DNA from: CAVYXF01 sp963772335 | Lineage (GTDB): Bacteria; Pseudomonadota; Alphaproteobacteria; Rhizobiales; Rhodomicrobiaceae | Assembly (NCBI GenBank): GCA_963772335.1 | Contig: CAVYXF010000001.1 | Location: 1,240,001-1,304,000 of the forward strand | Reading direction: 5' to 3' | DNA length: 64,000 nucleotides | Shown here: positions 8,758-17,590 of the stretch, one piece after another | How the letters are laid out: each line of letters starts with the position of its first letter | Position numbering within the stretch: position 1 is the stretch's first letter | Made by a program: the position numbers and the translations under genes | The notes under the pieces: generated by a model | Databases searched by the model: none | Seen by the model: only the letters and a program-made list of their open reading frames with translations | Told to the model about the DNA's origin: nothing

Positions 8758-10152
8758 TTACTCCAGCTTAAAGGTCAGGCCGACTTGGGCGGCAATCGCT
8801 TCCTCCGATTCATTCACATCGCCGCGCACAGAGAGGTAGGCTTGCAGCGCATGGTTGATATCGAAATCGACACCGGCCCGCGCGAAAATCGTCGTATCGT
8901 CGTCGTCGAAGGAGAACTTTACGCCCTCCACCTCCACTTCATTGCTGTAGTGCAGGCGCTGGTTGAGGCCGCCCTGAATGAACGGACGCAACGTGCCACT
9001 CTCCAGTTTGACCACCTGGAATAGCCGCGCGGATATCTCTCCGGAAATCTCTTCGAGCTCGGCATTGCTATAGTGCACGCCGACACTGTCGGCGTAATCG
9101 TCGCCATCGGCAGAGACGAAGGTGAAACCGCCGCGCAGGTCGAGCGTCGCGCCTCCCATGGGAATCAGCACGCCGCTCATCGCCGCTCCAGCGATGCCGA
9201 ACGTGTCGTATTCGGCGGTGGAAGCCAGCGCCAGATTTTCAGTATCCGGCGAGCCGAAGGTCGCGTTGAGGGTGAAAAGCCCGTATTTGCGTCCGTCGGT
9301 GATAAGGCCGAAGGTGCCGACCGACCAGGAATCAACATCTGCGCTGCCGCTCTTCTTGATGAAAGGCGCCAGAGCGGCGTTCGTGCCAAAATCAATGTCG
9401 GTATGCGTATAATTGCCGATCAACCCGAGAGTGACCGTGTTCGGCGCGAGATCGAAATGGCGTGATGCGTCCCAGCGAACACCAACTGTCAGCCCAACAT
9501 CGGTTTCATCGAATTTTGGCGTGGTATCATTGCCCAGAACCGAAGTCGCACTGAAACCGTCATGCGACAGCTTCGTTACGCCGGAGACCATAAACATTGA
9601 TAGGGGCGCCCCGACCGCAGGCGCCACAATTGGCGCGCCGATCCCGCCGCCACCCGATCCCCCGCCTGCTGCCTCGACCAGCGCTAAATCCAGCACGACA
9701 TTGGTCAAATTGTTGGCAATGGTCCCCGTCAACCCGGTGACCACCTGAGACAGGGTTGCGGTTTCCTGGAGCAGGAGACCGGTCGCCTCCTCCGGCAAAT
9801 TCTGAACGAGATCGAGAACGCCGGCTGTGAGGCCCCGTAGCTCCAGGACCGTGCCCGGAAGGCAGCTCGTCACCTCGCCAACACAGCCGAGCAGTGGCAA
9901 ATGGAGGATGGGTGGGGAGCCCTCCGGTGTTTCGATGACCGGAAGCGGAAGCTGAACGGGCGCTAGCACATCACCAACCGGCTCAAGCACGTCGCCAACC
10001 GGCGGCAGCACATCACGGACTGGTGGCACCACCTCATTGACGATCGGAAGAGCATCGGCAATTTCGCGGACGGTTTGTGCGCCTGCGCCGGTTGCCGACA
10101 ACAGCGGCAGTACCGCCAAGACAGCAAGCCGCCGGAGTGTGCTATGCAGCAC
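8758..10152 (-). CDS. Outer-membrane autotransporter-like beta-barrel protein
   Basis: Reading from GTG 10152 gives 464 residues starting with a good signal peptide (about 1-25, ending GAGAQ). The open frame extends upstream to 10257, but only this start gives a proper signal peptide and has GAGAGGGG upstream. Residues 35-72 carry an imperfect Pro-Val repeat (PPVRDVLPPVGDVLEPVGDVL). Cys90 and Cys97 could form a disulfide, a Gly-rich linker follows, and the C-terminal 270 or so residues alternate polar and hydrophobic positions like an autotransporter beta-barrel, ending GLTFKLE. It is probably an outer-membrane protein with a short passenger. No transport function can be assigned. Confidence 0.7.
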   Translation of the reverse strand: MLHSTLRRLAVLAVLPLLSATGAGAQTVREIADALPIVNEVVPPVRDVLPPVGDVLEPVGDVLAPVQLPLPVIETPEGSPPILHLPLLGCVGEVTSCLPGTVLELRGLTAGVLDLVQNLPEEATGLLLQETATLSQVVTGLTGTIANNLTNVVLDLALVEAAGGGSGGGGIGAPIVAPAVGAPLSMFMVSGVTKLSHDGFSATSVLGNDTTPKFDETDVGLTVGVRWDASRHFDLAPNTVTLGLIGNYTHTDIDFGTNAALAPFIKKSGSADVDSWSVGTFGLITDGRKYGLFTLNATFGSPDTENLALASTAEYDTFGIAGAAMSGVLIPMGGATLDLRGGFTFVSADGDDYADSVGVHYSNAELEEISGEISARLFQVVKLESGTLRPFIQGGLNQRLHYSNEVEVEGVKFSFDDDDTTIFARAGVDFDINHALQAYLSVRGDVNESEEAIAAQVGLTFKLE

Positions 10153-10512
10153 CTCGCTTTGCCCCTCTCGCACGCCCAAGCCCCTCACGCCGCGAATAGG
10201 TAAAAATCCCATTCGAATAAGTAAAAACCTATCCCAAGGTAGCCACAGGCTGTCCACCTATCCAAGGTTGCCGGCCTGAGGAAATGCTCCCAATAATGGC
10301 AGGGTACCGATGGCGGAGGGCTGCAGATTTTTCCCATCGGAAATAAATACGTGCTTGATGATTTTGGGATAAAGCTTGTGACTCAACAAATTTGGCCAAA
10401 CTTTCCGGGTCATCCGACGCAGCGCTACGAACAAGCTTAAGCTTTGCCCGCTGCTGAGCTTATGCCGAAAGGTGATGCAGGCCTGCCACGCAATATCCAG
10501 TCGCGGACACCC
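10153..10512. other. Intergenic region upstream of the beta-barrel gene
   Basis: This region holds the direct repeat at 10193-10227, presumably part of the barrel gene's promoter, and about 250 bases of lower-GC DNA up to the end of glpK. I see no gene or terminator with a T-run in it. Confidence 0.4.
10193..10227 (-). repeat. Two 14-base direct repeats, 21-base period, upstream of the beta-barrel gene
   Basis: On the minus strand TTTTTACTTATTCG (10227-10214) and TTTTTACCTATTCG (10206-10193) differ by one base and are spaced by exactly two helical turns. They lie 41-75 bases before the chosen GTG start, as expected for a regulator binding site. If translation began at 10257 they would be coding, which argues for the downstream start. 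Confidence 0.5.
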
Positions 10513-12003
10513 TCAAAAATCTGTAAGGGTGCGGCGCAAGGCATCCCGCCAGCCGGCAAGCTTCTTTTCGCGCAGCTCATCCGTAATAGCCGGCGTGAAG
10601 CGGCGGTCGAGCCGCCAGCTTGCTGAGAAACCCTCCTCATCCGGCCAGACGCCAGCCTGCCGTCCTGCGAGCCAGGCTGCACCGAGCGCTGTCGTCTCCA
10701 GCACCACCGGCCGGTCGATCGGAGCATCGAGAATATCCGCAAGCCACTGCATGGTGCGATCCGAAGCCACCATCCCACCATCGACACGCAGCACCGTGTC
10801 ACCTGCGCTCGTCCAATCGCGGCGCATAGCCTCGAGCAGATCGCGGGTCTGGTAGCAGACCGATTCGAGCGCCGCGCGGGCAAGCTCATTCGGGCCGGTC
10901 GAACGCGTCAGGCCAAACAAAGCGCCGCGCGCGTTCGCATCCCAGTAAGGCGCGCCCAGGCCGGTGAAGGCGGGCACGAGATAGACATTCTGATTGGGAT
11001 CGGCAGCCTCGGCCATCGGCCCTGACTGATCGGCGCGATCGAGTACCTTCAGCCCATCGCGCAGCCACTGCACGGCAGCGCCAGCGACGAAGATCGAGCC
11101 TTCGAGCGCGTAGGTGGGCTTGCCGTCCAGCTGATAGGCAATAGTGGTCAGCAGGCGGTTCTGCGAGGGCGCTGCCTCGGCGCCGATGTTCAGAAGAGCG
11201 AAACAGCCGGTGCCGTAGGTGGATTTAACCATGCCAGGCTTGAAGCAGGCCTGACCCACGGTCGCCGCCTGCTGATCTCCGGCAATGCCGCCTATGCGAA
11301 TGTCCGCGCCGATCACCGAGGCGGGGATGGTGCCGAAATTCGCGGCGCTGTCCTTCACCTCCGGCAACATGGCGCGCGGAATCCGCAGCAAGCGCAGCAG
11401 GTCCTCATCCCACTCGCCCTTACGGATGTTGTAGAGCAGCGTTCGAGACGCATTGGTGGCGTCGGTGAGATGCGCCGTTCCCCCGGTCAGCTTCCACACC
11501 AGCCAACTATCGACGGTACCGAAAGCTAGCTTGCCGGCTTCAGCACGCGCGCGGGCGCCCTCCACCTGATCGAGAATCCAGGCGGCCTTTGTGCCGGAGA
11601 AGTAGGGATCAAGCAGCAGACCGGTGCGCGCGGTGATATCAGCTTCCGCGCCCTCTGCTTTCAGCCGAGCGCAGAGGTCGGCCGTGCGCCTGTCCTGCCA
11701 GACGATGGCGCGGTGGATCGCCTTGCCGGTCTCGCGGTCCCAGATGACCGTCGTCTCGCGCTGATTGGTAATGCCGACTGCGGCGATTGCGTTTGCCGGG
11801 AGCCCTGCATCGGCGAGCGCAAAGCGCATGGTCTCGAGCGTCGTGCGCCAGAGATCCTCCGGATCATGCTCCACCCAGCCGCTTTGCGGAAAATGCTGGG
11901 TGAATTCCTGCTGCCCAAGTCCGCGGACGCGGTATTCTTCGTCGAAAATGATCGCCCGGGACGACGTCGTACCCTGGTCGATCGCCAGAATGAACCCACT
12001 CAT
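10513..12003 (-). CDS. glpK: Glycerol kinase
   Basis: A 496-residue FGGY-family kinase that converts glycerol and ATP to glycerol-3-phosphate. The N-terminal ATPase motif LAIDQGTTSSRAIIFD, the substrate region GITNQRETTVIWDRETG, the WQDRRTAD segment, GGIAGDQQAA and the C-terminal LRVDGGMVASDRTMQWLADI are all classic GlpK. The start ATG 12003 follows GGGGAGGGCGG. It points the same way as the glpSTPQUV operon but is separated from glpV by about 620 bases holding a decayed gene and its terminator, so it probably has its own promoter. Confidence 0.97.
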   Translation of the reverse strand: MSGFILAIDQGTTSSRAIIFDEEYRVRGLGQQEFTQHFPQSGWVEHDPEDLWRTTLETMRFALADAGLPANAIAAVGITNQRETTVIWDRETGKAIHRAIVWQDRRTADLCARLKAEGAEADITARTGLLLDPYFSGTKAAWILDQVEGARARAEAGKLAFGTVDSWLVWKLTGGTAHLTDATNASRTLLYNIRKGEWDEDLLRLLRIPRAMLPEVKDSAANFGTIPASVIGADIRIGGIAGDQQAATVGQACFKPGMVKSTYGTGCFALLNIGAEAAPSQNRLLTTIAYQLDGKPTYALEGSIFVAGAAVQWLRDGLKVLDRADQSGPMAEAADPNQNVYLVPAFTGLGAPYWDANARGALFGLTRSTGPNELARAALESVCYQTRDLLEAMRRDWTSAGDTVLRVDGGMVASDRTMQWLADILDAPIDRPVVLETTALGAAWLAGRQAGVWPDEEGFSASWRLDRRFTPAITDELREKKLAGWRDALRRTLTDF

Positions 12004-12102
12004 GGCCGCCCTCCCCAGATCTACTTATTGTCGGCAATTTGCGCGCTCAGCGATTGCACGAACAGACACGCAATATATCCGAGGCAACGTGCCCAGCGCT
12101 CG

Positions 12103-12132
12103 CAAAAAGAAAGGCCGGAGGGTCCCCCGGCC
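12103..12132 (-). terminator. Intrinsic terminator after the peroxidase remnant
   Basis: On the minus strand a GGCCGG/CCGGCC stem (12132-12127 and 12118-12113) with an 8-base loop is followed at once by TTTCTTTTT. It lies 33 bases after the remnant's stop codon and before glpK, so it belongs to the decayed gene. Confidence 0.7.
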
Positions 12133-12164
12133 CGATGATCTGGTCCTATTCCCGAATGGGATCG

Positions 12165-12310
12165 CTACTTGGTCAGCACCTCGCCGCTCGGCCGCGGTGT
12201 GGTCTCCGTCTCGGCGGCAAGATCGGGTAGGCAACTTCGGGCACCTTACCGGTGAGCGACTGCAGGAACGCCGTGATCATTTCGACTTCGTTGCTGTTCA
12301 GTTCCTGGCG
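12165..12310 (-). pseudogene. C-terminal remnant of a di-haem cytochrome c peroxidase
   Basis: The minus-strand translation reads ELNSNEVEMITAFLQSLTG then KVPEVAYPILP, the typical C-terminal end of MauG/CcpA-type cytochrome c peroxidases. A frameshift at about 12214-12220 is needed to continue into ETETTPRPSGEVLTK and the stop at 12165-12167, again typical of the family. No haem-binding CxxCH or other upstream part is recognisable. The remnant keeps its own terminator. Family assignment rests on about 45 residues recalled by eye. Confidence 0.6.
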
Positions 12311-12563
12311 AGCGGTGCATCGGTCCTCAGCATTCGAAACGCCGTTTTTGGAAGGTTAGGTAGACCGGCGCCGGCGCAGGATTGAAAGCTGGTGAACGGA
12401 CGCTGCCTGAAAACAGCACAATTCACGCCAATCTTTCGGCCACGCAAAGCGTCTGGGGACCTAGGGTCGGTTATCAGGAAGGCGCTTCGAAATGCTTTTT
12501 TTTGACTGCTGCTCAGACGTCTAAGCAGGCTCCCGATCCAGGCGGGAAAGGCGAGGTCGTTGC

Positions 12564-12599
12564 CTTGCACCCGGGATGCGTCCGTATCCCGGGTGCAAG
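12564..12599 (-). terminator. Strong hairpin after glpV
   Basis: A perfect 14-base stem (CTTGCACCCGGGAT and its complement) with an 8-base loop lies 29 bases past the glpV stop. There is no T-run on either side, so it may stabilise the mRNA 3' end or act with Rho rather than as an intrinsic terminator. Confidence 0.55.
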
Positions 12600-12627
12600 A
12601 CTTGTCGTGAGGGGCGGCGCGCCCAGC

Positions 12628-14343
12628 CTATTTCTTCGCTTCCTGCCAGCTCTTCACCAACTCGTCATAGCTGACGGTAACCGGCTTTTCCTTCTCGTTG
12701 GCGACCTTGGGCTTTGGCGCACCCGGCTTCTTCAGCCATTCCTGCGGATCGCCTTCCGGGTTGAGCTTCGGGCCGATATCGCCCTGGACGCCAGCACGCT
12801 CGAGACGGGCCAGCACGGCTTCCTGAGCCTTGCAAAGCGCATCCATCGCTTCCTGTGCGCTCTTGGCGCCGGAGGAGGCATCGCCGATGTTCTGCCACCA
12901 CAGCTGAGCGAGCTTCGGATAGTCCGGAACGTTGGTGCCGGTCGGGGTCCACTGCACGCGCGCCGGCGAGCGGTAGAACTCGATCAGGCCGCCGAGCTTA
13001 GGCGCACGCTCGGTGAAGCTTTTGTCGTTGATGGTGGATTCGCGGATGAAGGTGAGACCGACATGGCTCTTCTTCACGTCCACAGTTTTCGACGTCACGA
13101 ACTGCGCATAGAGCCATGCGGCTTTGGCGCGATCGGTGGGCGTCGATTTCATCAGCGTCCAGGAGCCCGCGTCCTGGTAGCCGAGCTTCATGCCCTGCTC
13201 CCAGTAAACGCCATGGGGCGAAGGCGCCATGCGCCATTTCGGCGAGCCGTCCGGGTTCACCACCGGCAGGCCAGACTTCACCATGTCGGCGGTGAAGGCA
13301 GTGTACCAGAACATCTGCTGGGCGATCTCACCCTGGGCCGGCACGGGGCCGGACTCCGAGAAGGTCATGCCGTTCGCCTGGGGTGGGGCGAACTTCTTCA
13401 GCCAGTCGACATATTTGGCGACCGAATAGACTGCGGCCGGACCGTTGGTGGCGCCCCCTCGCGCCATGCAAGAGCCCACGGGCTGGCTCTTCTCGTTGAC
13501 GCGGATGCCCCATTCATCGACCGGCAGGCCGTTCGGGATGCCCTTGTCGCCTGCGCCCGCCATCGAGAGCCAGGCGTCGGTGAAGCGCCAGCCGAGCGAG
13601 GGATCCTTCTTGCCATAATCCATATGGCCGAAGACCTTCTTGCCGTCGACCGTGCGGCCAGTGAAGAACTCGGCGATGTCCTCATACGCCGACCAGTTCA
13701 CCGGAACGCCGAGGTCGTAGCCGTATTTGGCTTTGAAGTCGGCCTTGTTCTTGGCGTCATTGAACCAGTCGTAGCGGAACCAGTAGAGGTTGGCGAACTG
13801 CTGGTCGGGAAGCTGGTAGAGCTTCTTGTCCGGCGCGGTGGTGAATGACTTGCCGATGAAATCATCGACGTCGAGGGTCGGCGAGGTGACGTCCTTGCCT
13901 TCGCCGGCCATCCAGTCGGTCAGGTTGCGTACCTGCTGGTAGCGCCAATGCGTGCCGATCAGATCGCTATCATTGACCCAGCCATCATAGATGTTCTGGC
14001 CGGTCTGCATCTGCGTCTGAATCTTCTCGACGACGTCGCCTTCCTGGATCAGGTCGTGTGTCACCTTGATGCCGGTGATCTCGGTGAACGCCTTGGCCAG
14101 CGTCTTTGATTCATATTCATGGGTGGTGATGGTTTCGGAGACCACCTTGATGTCCATCCCCTTGAACGGCTCGGCGGCTTTCACGAACCATTCCATCTCT
14201 TTCATCTGCTCTTCTTTCGAGAGCGACGACGGCTGGAACTCGGTGTCGACCCATTTCTTCGCCTCGTCCATGCCTGCAAATGCCGGCAATGTGCCAGCAA
14301 GCAGCGCGGCCGCGGCTGCGGTCGCCAAAAGATGCCTTCGCAT
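12628..14343 (-). CDS. glpV: Glycerol ABC transporter substrate-binding protein
   Basis: A 571-residue periplasmic binding protein, long for the family but usual for GlpV of rhizobia. The start ATG 14343 is set by GGGAGGAG seven bases upstream and gives a textbook signal peptide (MRRHLLATAAAAALLAGTLP, cleavage near AFA-G). The much longer open frame upstream overlaps glpU in another frame and is not used. The mature part has extracellular solute-binding features (SKTLAKAFTEITGIKVTHDL, YQDAGSWTLMKSTP). It is the last gene of the transporter operon, 68 bases after glpU. Glycerol specificity follows from the conserved gene order with glpD, glpK and glpR. Confidence 0.93.
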   Translation of the reverse strand: MRRHLLATAAAAALLAGTLPAFAGMDEAKKWVDTEFQPSSLSKEEQMKEMEWFVKAAEPFKGMDIKVVSETITTHEYESKTLAKAFTEITGIKVTHDLIQEGDVVEKIQTQMQTGQNIYDGWVNDSDLIGTHWRYQQVRNLTDWMAGEGKDVTSPTLDVDDFIGKSFTTAPDKKLYQLPDQQFANLYWFRYDWFNDAKNKADFKAKYGYDLGVPVNWSAYEDIAEFFTGRTVDGKKVFGHMDYGKKDPSLGWRFTDAWLSMAGAGDKGIPNGLPVDEWGIRVNEKSQPVGSCMARGGATNGPAAVYSVAKYVDWLKKFAPPQANGMTFSESGPVPAQGEIAQQMFWYTAFTADMVKSGLPVVNPDGSPKWRMAPSPHGVYWEQGMKLGYQDAGSWTLMKSTPTDRAKAAWLYAQFVTSKTVDVKKSHVGLTFIRESTINDKSFTERAPKLGGLIEFYRSPARVQWTPTGTNVPDYPKLAQLWWQNIGDASSGAKSAQEAMDALCKAQEAVLARLERAGVQGDIGPKLNPEGDPQEWLKKPGAPKPKVANEKEKPVTVSYDELVKSWQEAKK

Positions 14344-14411
14344 GTCTTCTCCTCCCAGTTTGTGATCTTCTTCCTCAACACTCCCCCGACCAGGCGAGGC
14401 GCACCGACGCG

Positions 14412-14693
14412 CTAGACCCAGCGGAAAACGCAGACTGCATAGAGAACGGATACCGCCACTGCCCACCACAGATTCGGGCCGACAAGGCCAACCCAGGCGA
14501 GATTGATGTAAGCGGCGCCCAAAAGCGAAATGAACAGGCGATCGCCGCGCGTGGTCTGAATGCCGAGCACTCCGACACGTTCCGCGCCGCCCGGCACGAA
14601 ATATTCCCAAACCCCCATCGACGCGATCAGGCAGGCGATAACGATGAAGAAGATCGCCGTCGGCCAGGTCCATGCCATCCACGAAAGGTTCAT
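14412..14693 (-). CDS. glpU: Small membrane protein of the glycerol ABC transporter
   Basis: A 93-residue, three-helix hydrophobic protein starting MNLSWMAWTWPTAIFF at ATG 14693, preceded by GAGGG. It matches the DUF2160-type protein that always sits between the second permease and the binding protein in rhizobial glycerol transporter operons (GlpU). It lies 11 bases after glpQ and 68 before glpV. Its role is not known precisely; an accessory subunit of the permease is likely. The long frame that covers it (to 14933) is out of frame with glpQ and only its last 93 codons are real. Confidence 0.88.
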   Translation of the reverse strand: MNLSWMAWTWPTAIFFIVIACLIASMGVWEYFVPGGAERVGVLGIQTTRGDRLFISLLGAAYINLAWVGLVGPNLWWAVAVSVLYAVCVFRWV

Positions 14694-14704
14694 GGAATCC
14701 CTCC

Positions 14705-15631
14705 TCACACGCGCCCTAGCGCGAAGCCCTTGGCGATGTAGTTGCGGACAAAGTAAATCACGAGGGCACCGGGGATGATCGTCAGCACCCCGGCAGCCGC
14801 GAGCAGCCCCCAATCCATCCCCGCAGCGGAGACGGTCCGCGTCATGGTCGCTGCTATCGGCTTGGCGTCCGTCACGGTCAGCGTGCGGGCGATCAAAAGC
14901 TCCACCCAGGAGAACATGAAGCAGAAGAAGCAAGCAACGCCGACGCCGGAAGCAATCAGCGGCATAAAAATCCGGACGAAGAAGCGCGGCCAGGAATAAC
15001 CGTCAATATAGGCCGTCTCGTCGATCTCTTTCGGCACGCCGGACATGAAACCTTCGAGAATCCACACGGCGAGCGGCACATTGAACAGACAATGCGCGAG
15101 CGCGACGGCGATATGGGTGTCTATCAGACCAAACGCGGAATAGAGCTGGAAGAAGGGCAGCGCGAACACCGCCGGCGGGGCCATGCGGTTGGTCAAAAGC
15201 CAGAAGAACAGATGCTTGTCGCCCAGGAACCGGTAGCGTGAGAAGGCATAGGCAGCGGGGAGCGCCGCCAGCACCGAGATCACCGTGTTCATTACCACAT
15301 AGGTGATGGAGTTGAGGTAGCCCCAATACCAGGATGGGTCGGTGAAGATGATCCGGTAATTATTCAGGGTTGGGTTCGCCGGCCAAAGGGTGAGCGCGCC
15401 GGTGATCTCCTCATTGGTCTTAAAGCTCATATTCACGAGCCAGTAGATCGGCAGCATCAGAAACAGGATGTAGGCCGTCATGACCAGCCAGCGATAATCG
15501 CGGCGCGGCCGCCGCACGCGCCGGCTCTCCGTTTCTTCCGCAGAACGCAGCGCGTCTAGGCTGTCGACGCCGCCACTTGCTGCGCTGCGCGGGAGACCGC
15601 CGGTCGTCGTATCGTCGCGAGTCAGCGTCAT
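14705..15631 (-). CDS. glpQ: Glycerol ABC transporter permease
   Basis: A 308-residue inner-membrane permease of the MalG type with six predicted helices after a roughly 48-residue charged cytoplasmic N-terminus. The EAA loop that contacts the ATPase is visible as EIDETAYIDGYSWPRFFVRI around residue 205-225. It starts 3 bases after glpP and ends 11 bases before glpU. It pairs with GlpP to form the translocation pore driven by GlpS and GlpT. This is not the E. coli glycerophosphodiesterase that shares the name. Confidence 0.93.
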   Translation of the reverse strand: MTLTRDDTTTGGLPRSAASGGVDSLDALRSAEETESRRVRRPRRDYRWLVMTAYILFLMLPIYWLVNMSFKTNEEITGALTLWPANPTLNNYRIIFTDPSWYWGYLNSITYVVMNTVISVLAALPAAYAFSRYRFLGDKHLFFWLLTNRMAPPAVFALPFFQLYSAFGLIDTHIAVALAHCLFNVPLAVWILEGFMSGVPKEIDETAYIDGYSWPRFFVRIFMPLIASGVGVACFFCFMFSWVELLIARTLTVTDAKPIAATMTRTVSAAGMDWGLLAAAGVLTIIPGALVIYFVRNYIAKGFALGRV

Positions 15632-15634
15632 GGT

Positions 15635-16504
15635 CTAGCGTGCCTCCTGCCCGGTGTTGGTCATCACCGTGTAGAAGATCCAGGAGAACAGCAAAATGAT
15701 TAGGAAGTAGATGAGCGACATCGCCGCCGCCGGACCCAGATCGAATTGGCCGGTCGCCATTTTGACAAGGTCGATGGACAGGAACGTCGTCGAATTCCCG
15801 GGACCGCCGCCGGTGACGACGAAAGGCTCCGTGTAGATCATGAAGCTGTCCATGAACCGGAGTAATACAGCGATCAGCAGCACCCGGTTCATCTTCGGCA
15901 GTTGGATGTAGCGGAACACCGCCCAGCGCGAGGCGCCGTCGATGCGCGCCGCCTGATAATAGGCTTCGGGGATCGCGACGAGGCCGGCATAGCAGAGCAG
16001 CACGACAAGGCTGGTCCAGTGCCAGACATCGACGAGCACCACCGTTATCCAGGCATCGATCGGGTCCTGAGTGTAGTTGTAGTCGATGCCGAGCTGCCCC
16101 ATCGCCCAGCCGAACAGGCCGATATCACCGCGGCCGAACACCTGCCAAATCGTGCCGACGACGTTCCACGGGATGAGCAGCGGCAGCGCAATCAACACGA
16201 GGCACAGCGACACGGTCCAGCCGCGGCGCGGCATGGCGAGCGCGATGGCGATGCCCAGTGGGATTTCGATGGCCAGCACGATTGCGGAGAACAACAGGTT
16301 CCGCCACAGCGCTTCATGGAAGCGCGGCGAGGTAAGGATCTGCTTGAACCAGTCGGTGCCGACCCAGAAGAAGACATTGTTGCCGAAGGTGTCCTGGACC
16401 GAATAGTTCACCACCGTCATAAGCGGGATCACGGCGCTGAACGCCACCAGGATGAGCACTGGAAGCACCATGAACCAGGCTCTGTTGTTCCAGGTCTTCT
16501 CCAT
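15635..16504 (-). CDS. glpP: Glycerol ABC transporter permease
   Basis: A 289-residue permease of the MalF/UgpA type with six hydrophobic segments and the EAA motif IPEAYYQAARIDGASRWAVF. Its ATG (16504-16502) shares one base with the glpT stop (TGATG), so translation is coupled. It forms the pore with GlpQ. Confidence 0.93.
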   Translation of the reverse strand: MEKTWNNRAWFMVLPVLILVAFSAVIPLMTVVNYSVQDTFGNNVFFWVGTDWFKQILTSPRFHEALWRNLLFSAIVLAIEIPLGIAIALAMPRRGWTVSLCLVLIALPLLIPWNVVGTIWQVFGRGDIGLFGWAMGQLGIDYNYTQDPIDAWITVVLVDVWHWTSLVVLLCYAGLVAIPEAYYQAARIDGASRWAVFRYIQLPKMNRVLLIAVLLRFMDSFMIYTEPFVVTGGGPGNSTTFLSIDLVKMATGQFDLGPAAAMSLIYFLIILLFSWIFYTVMTNTGQEAR

Positions 16505-17580
16505 CAGCGGGGCTCCGGCGCGATCAGACGCGCATCCCTGTAGATGTTGACACGGGCCGGATCGAAGCTCGCCCGCGGCACGGCCGGTATGCTGGCGGTC
16601 TCTCTCAGCAAGGCATTCACCTCCCGGCCGGCGATCTTGCCGCGGACGATCTTGTAGCGCCCGGTATTCTCCACGGCGCTGATCTCAATAGGCATGTCAC
16701 CGGTTTCCCCGATTGCTACGAATTCCGGACGGATCCCGAGCTCGGTCGAGCCGTTCTGCGCGCGATAGGGGCGGGCGAGCGGCACGGTAACGTTGGGTGC
16801 GAGGTGGGCACGGTCGCCTTCAATGGCGCAGGGCAGGACATTCATGCCCGGCGAGCCGATGAAATAGCCGACAAAAGTGTGCGCCGGCCGCTCGAACAGC
16901 TCGGTGGGCGTGCCCATCTGCACCACCTCGCCCTCATACATGACAACAACGCGGTCGGCGATCGTCAGCGCTTCGGTCTGATCGTGGGTCACATAGATCA
17001 TAGTGAAGCCGAGCCGCCTATGCAGGTGCTTCAACTGCGAGCGCAGCTCCCATTTCAGATGGGGATCGATGACGGTGAGCGGCTCGTCCAGCAGCAATGC
17101 GTTGACATCCGAGCGGACGAGGCCGCGGCCGAGCGAGATCTTCTGCTTCTCATCCGCCGTCAGAGCGCGCGCTTTGCGGTTTGCCTTGGCTTCGAGGCCA
17201 AGCATGGCTACGAGCTCGCCCACGCGCCGCTTGATATCGCTGGCAGGTACACGCCGATTGCGCAACGGGAAAGCAAGGTTTTCGGCCACCGTCATGGTGT
17301 CGTAGATGACGGGGAACTGAAACACCTGGGCAATATTGCGCTCTTCGGTCGGCAGATTGGTAACATCCTGTTCACCAAATAGCATGCGTCCCCGTGTCGG
17401 CACGATCAGGCCCGAGATGATGTTGAGGAGGGTGGTCTTGCCACATCCGGAAGGCCCTAGCAGGGCATAGGCGCCGCCGTCCTGCCAGACATGGTTCATC
17501 GGCCGCAGCGCGTAGTCCGAAAGCGTCTGCGGATCGGGAAGATAGCTGTGTGCGATGTTGTCGAGGGTGATCCGTGCCAT
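16504..17580 (-). CDS. glpT: Glycerol ABC transporter ATPase with degenerate signature
   Basis: A 358-residue sugar-type ABC ATPase. The Walker A motif is LLGPSGCGKTTLLN, Walker B is NALLLDEPLTVIDP and the switch His is in YVTHDQTEAL; a C-terminal TOBE-like regulatory domain follows. The ABC signature, normally LSGGQ, reads LTADEKQKISLGRG, so this subunit lacks the canonical motif while its partner GlpS keeps it. That implies one fully competent and one degenerate nucleotide site in the heterodimer. It lies 10 bases after glpS. It is unrelated to the E. coli glycerol-3-phosphate antiporter of the same name. Confidence 0.93.
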   Translation of the reverse strand: MARITLDNIAHSYLPDPQTLSDYALRPMNHVWQDGGAYALLGPSGCGKTTLLNIISGLIVPTRGRMLFGEQDVTNLPTEERNIAQVFQFPVIYDTMTVAENLAFPLRNRRVPASDIKRRVGELVAMLGLEAKANRKARALTADEKQKISLGRGLVRSDVNALLLDEPLTVIDPHLKWELRSQLKHLHRRLGFTMIYVTHDQTEALTIADRVVVMYEGEVVQMGTPTELFERPAHTFVGYFIGSPGMNVLPCAIEGDRAHLAPNVTVPLARPYRAQNGSTELGIRPEFVAIGETGDMPIEISAVENTGRYKIVRGKIAGREVNALLRETASIPAVPRASFDPARVNIYRDARLIAPEPR

Positions 17581-17590
17581 GCCGCGCTCC

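Larger units (their letters stand above)
12004..12627. other. Region between glpV and glpK with a gene remnant and two hairpins
   Basis: This 624-base gap contains, from right to left on the minus strand, the hairpin after glpV (12564-12599), about 250 bases with no recognisable coding, the C-terminal remnant of a cytochrome c peroxidase (12165-12310), an intrinsic terminator (12103-12132) and about 100 bases that must hold the glpK promoter. Confidence 0.6.

Noticed and set aside
12382..13848. Long plus-strand frame (488 codons) opposite glpV
   Set aside because: It is antisense to a clear binding-protein gene, is full of low-complexity Arg/His/Gly and matches no family; long shadow frames are expected in high-GC DNA.
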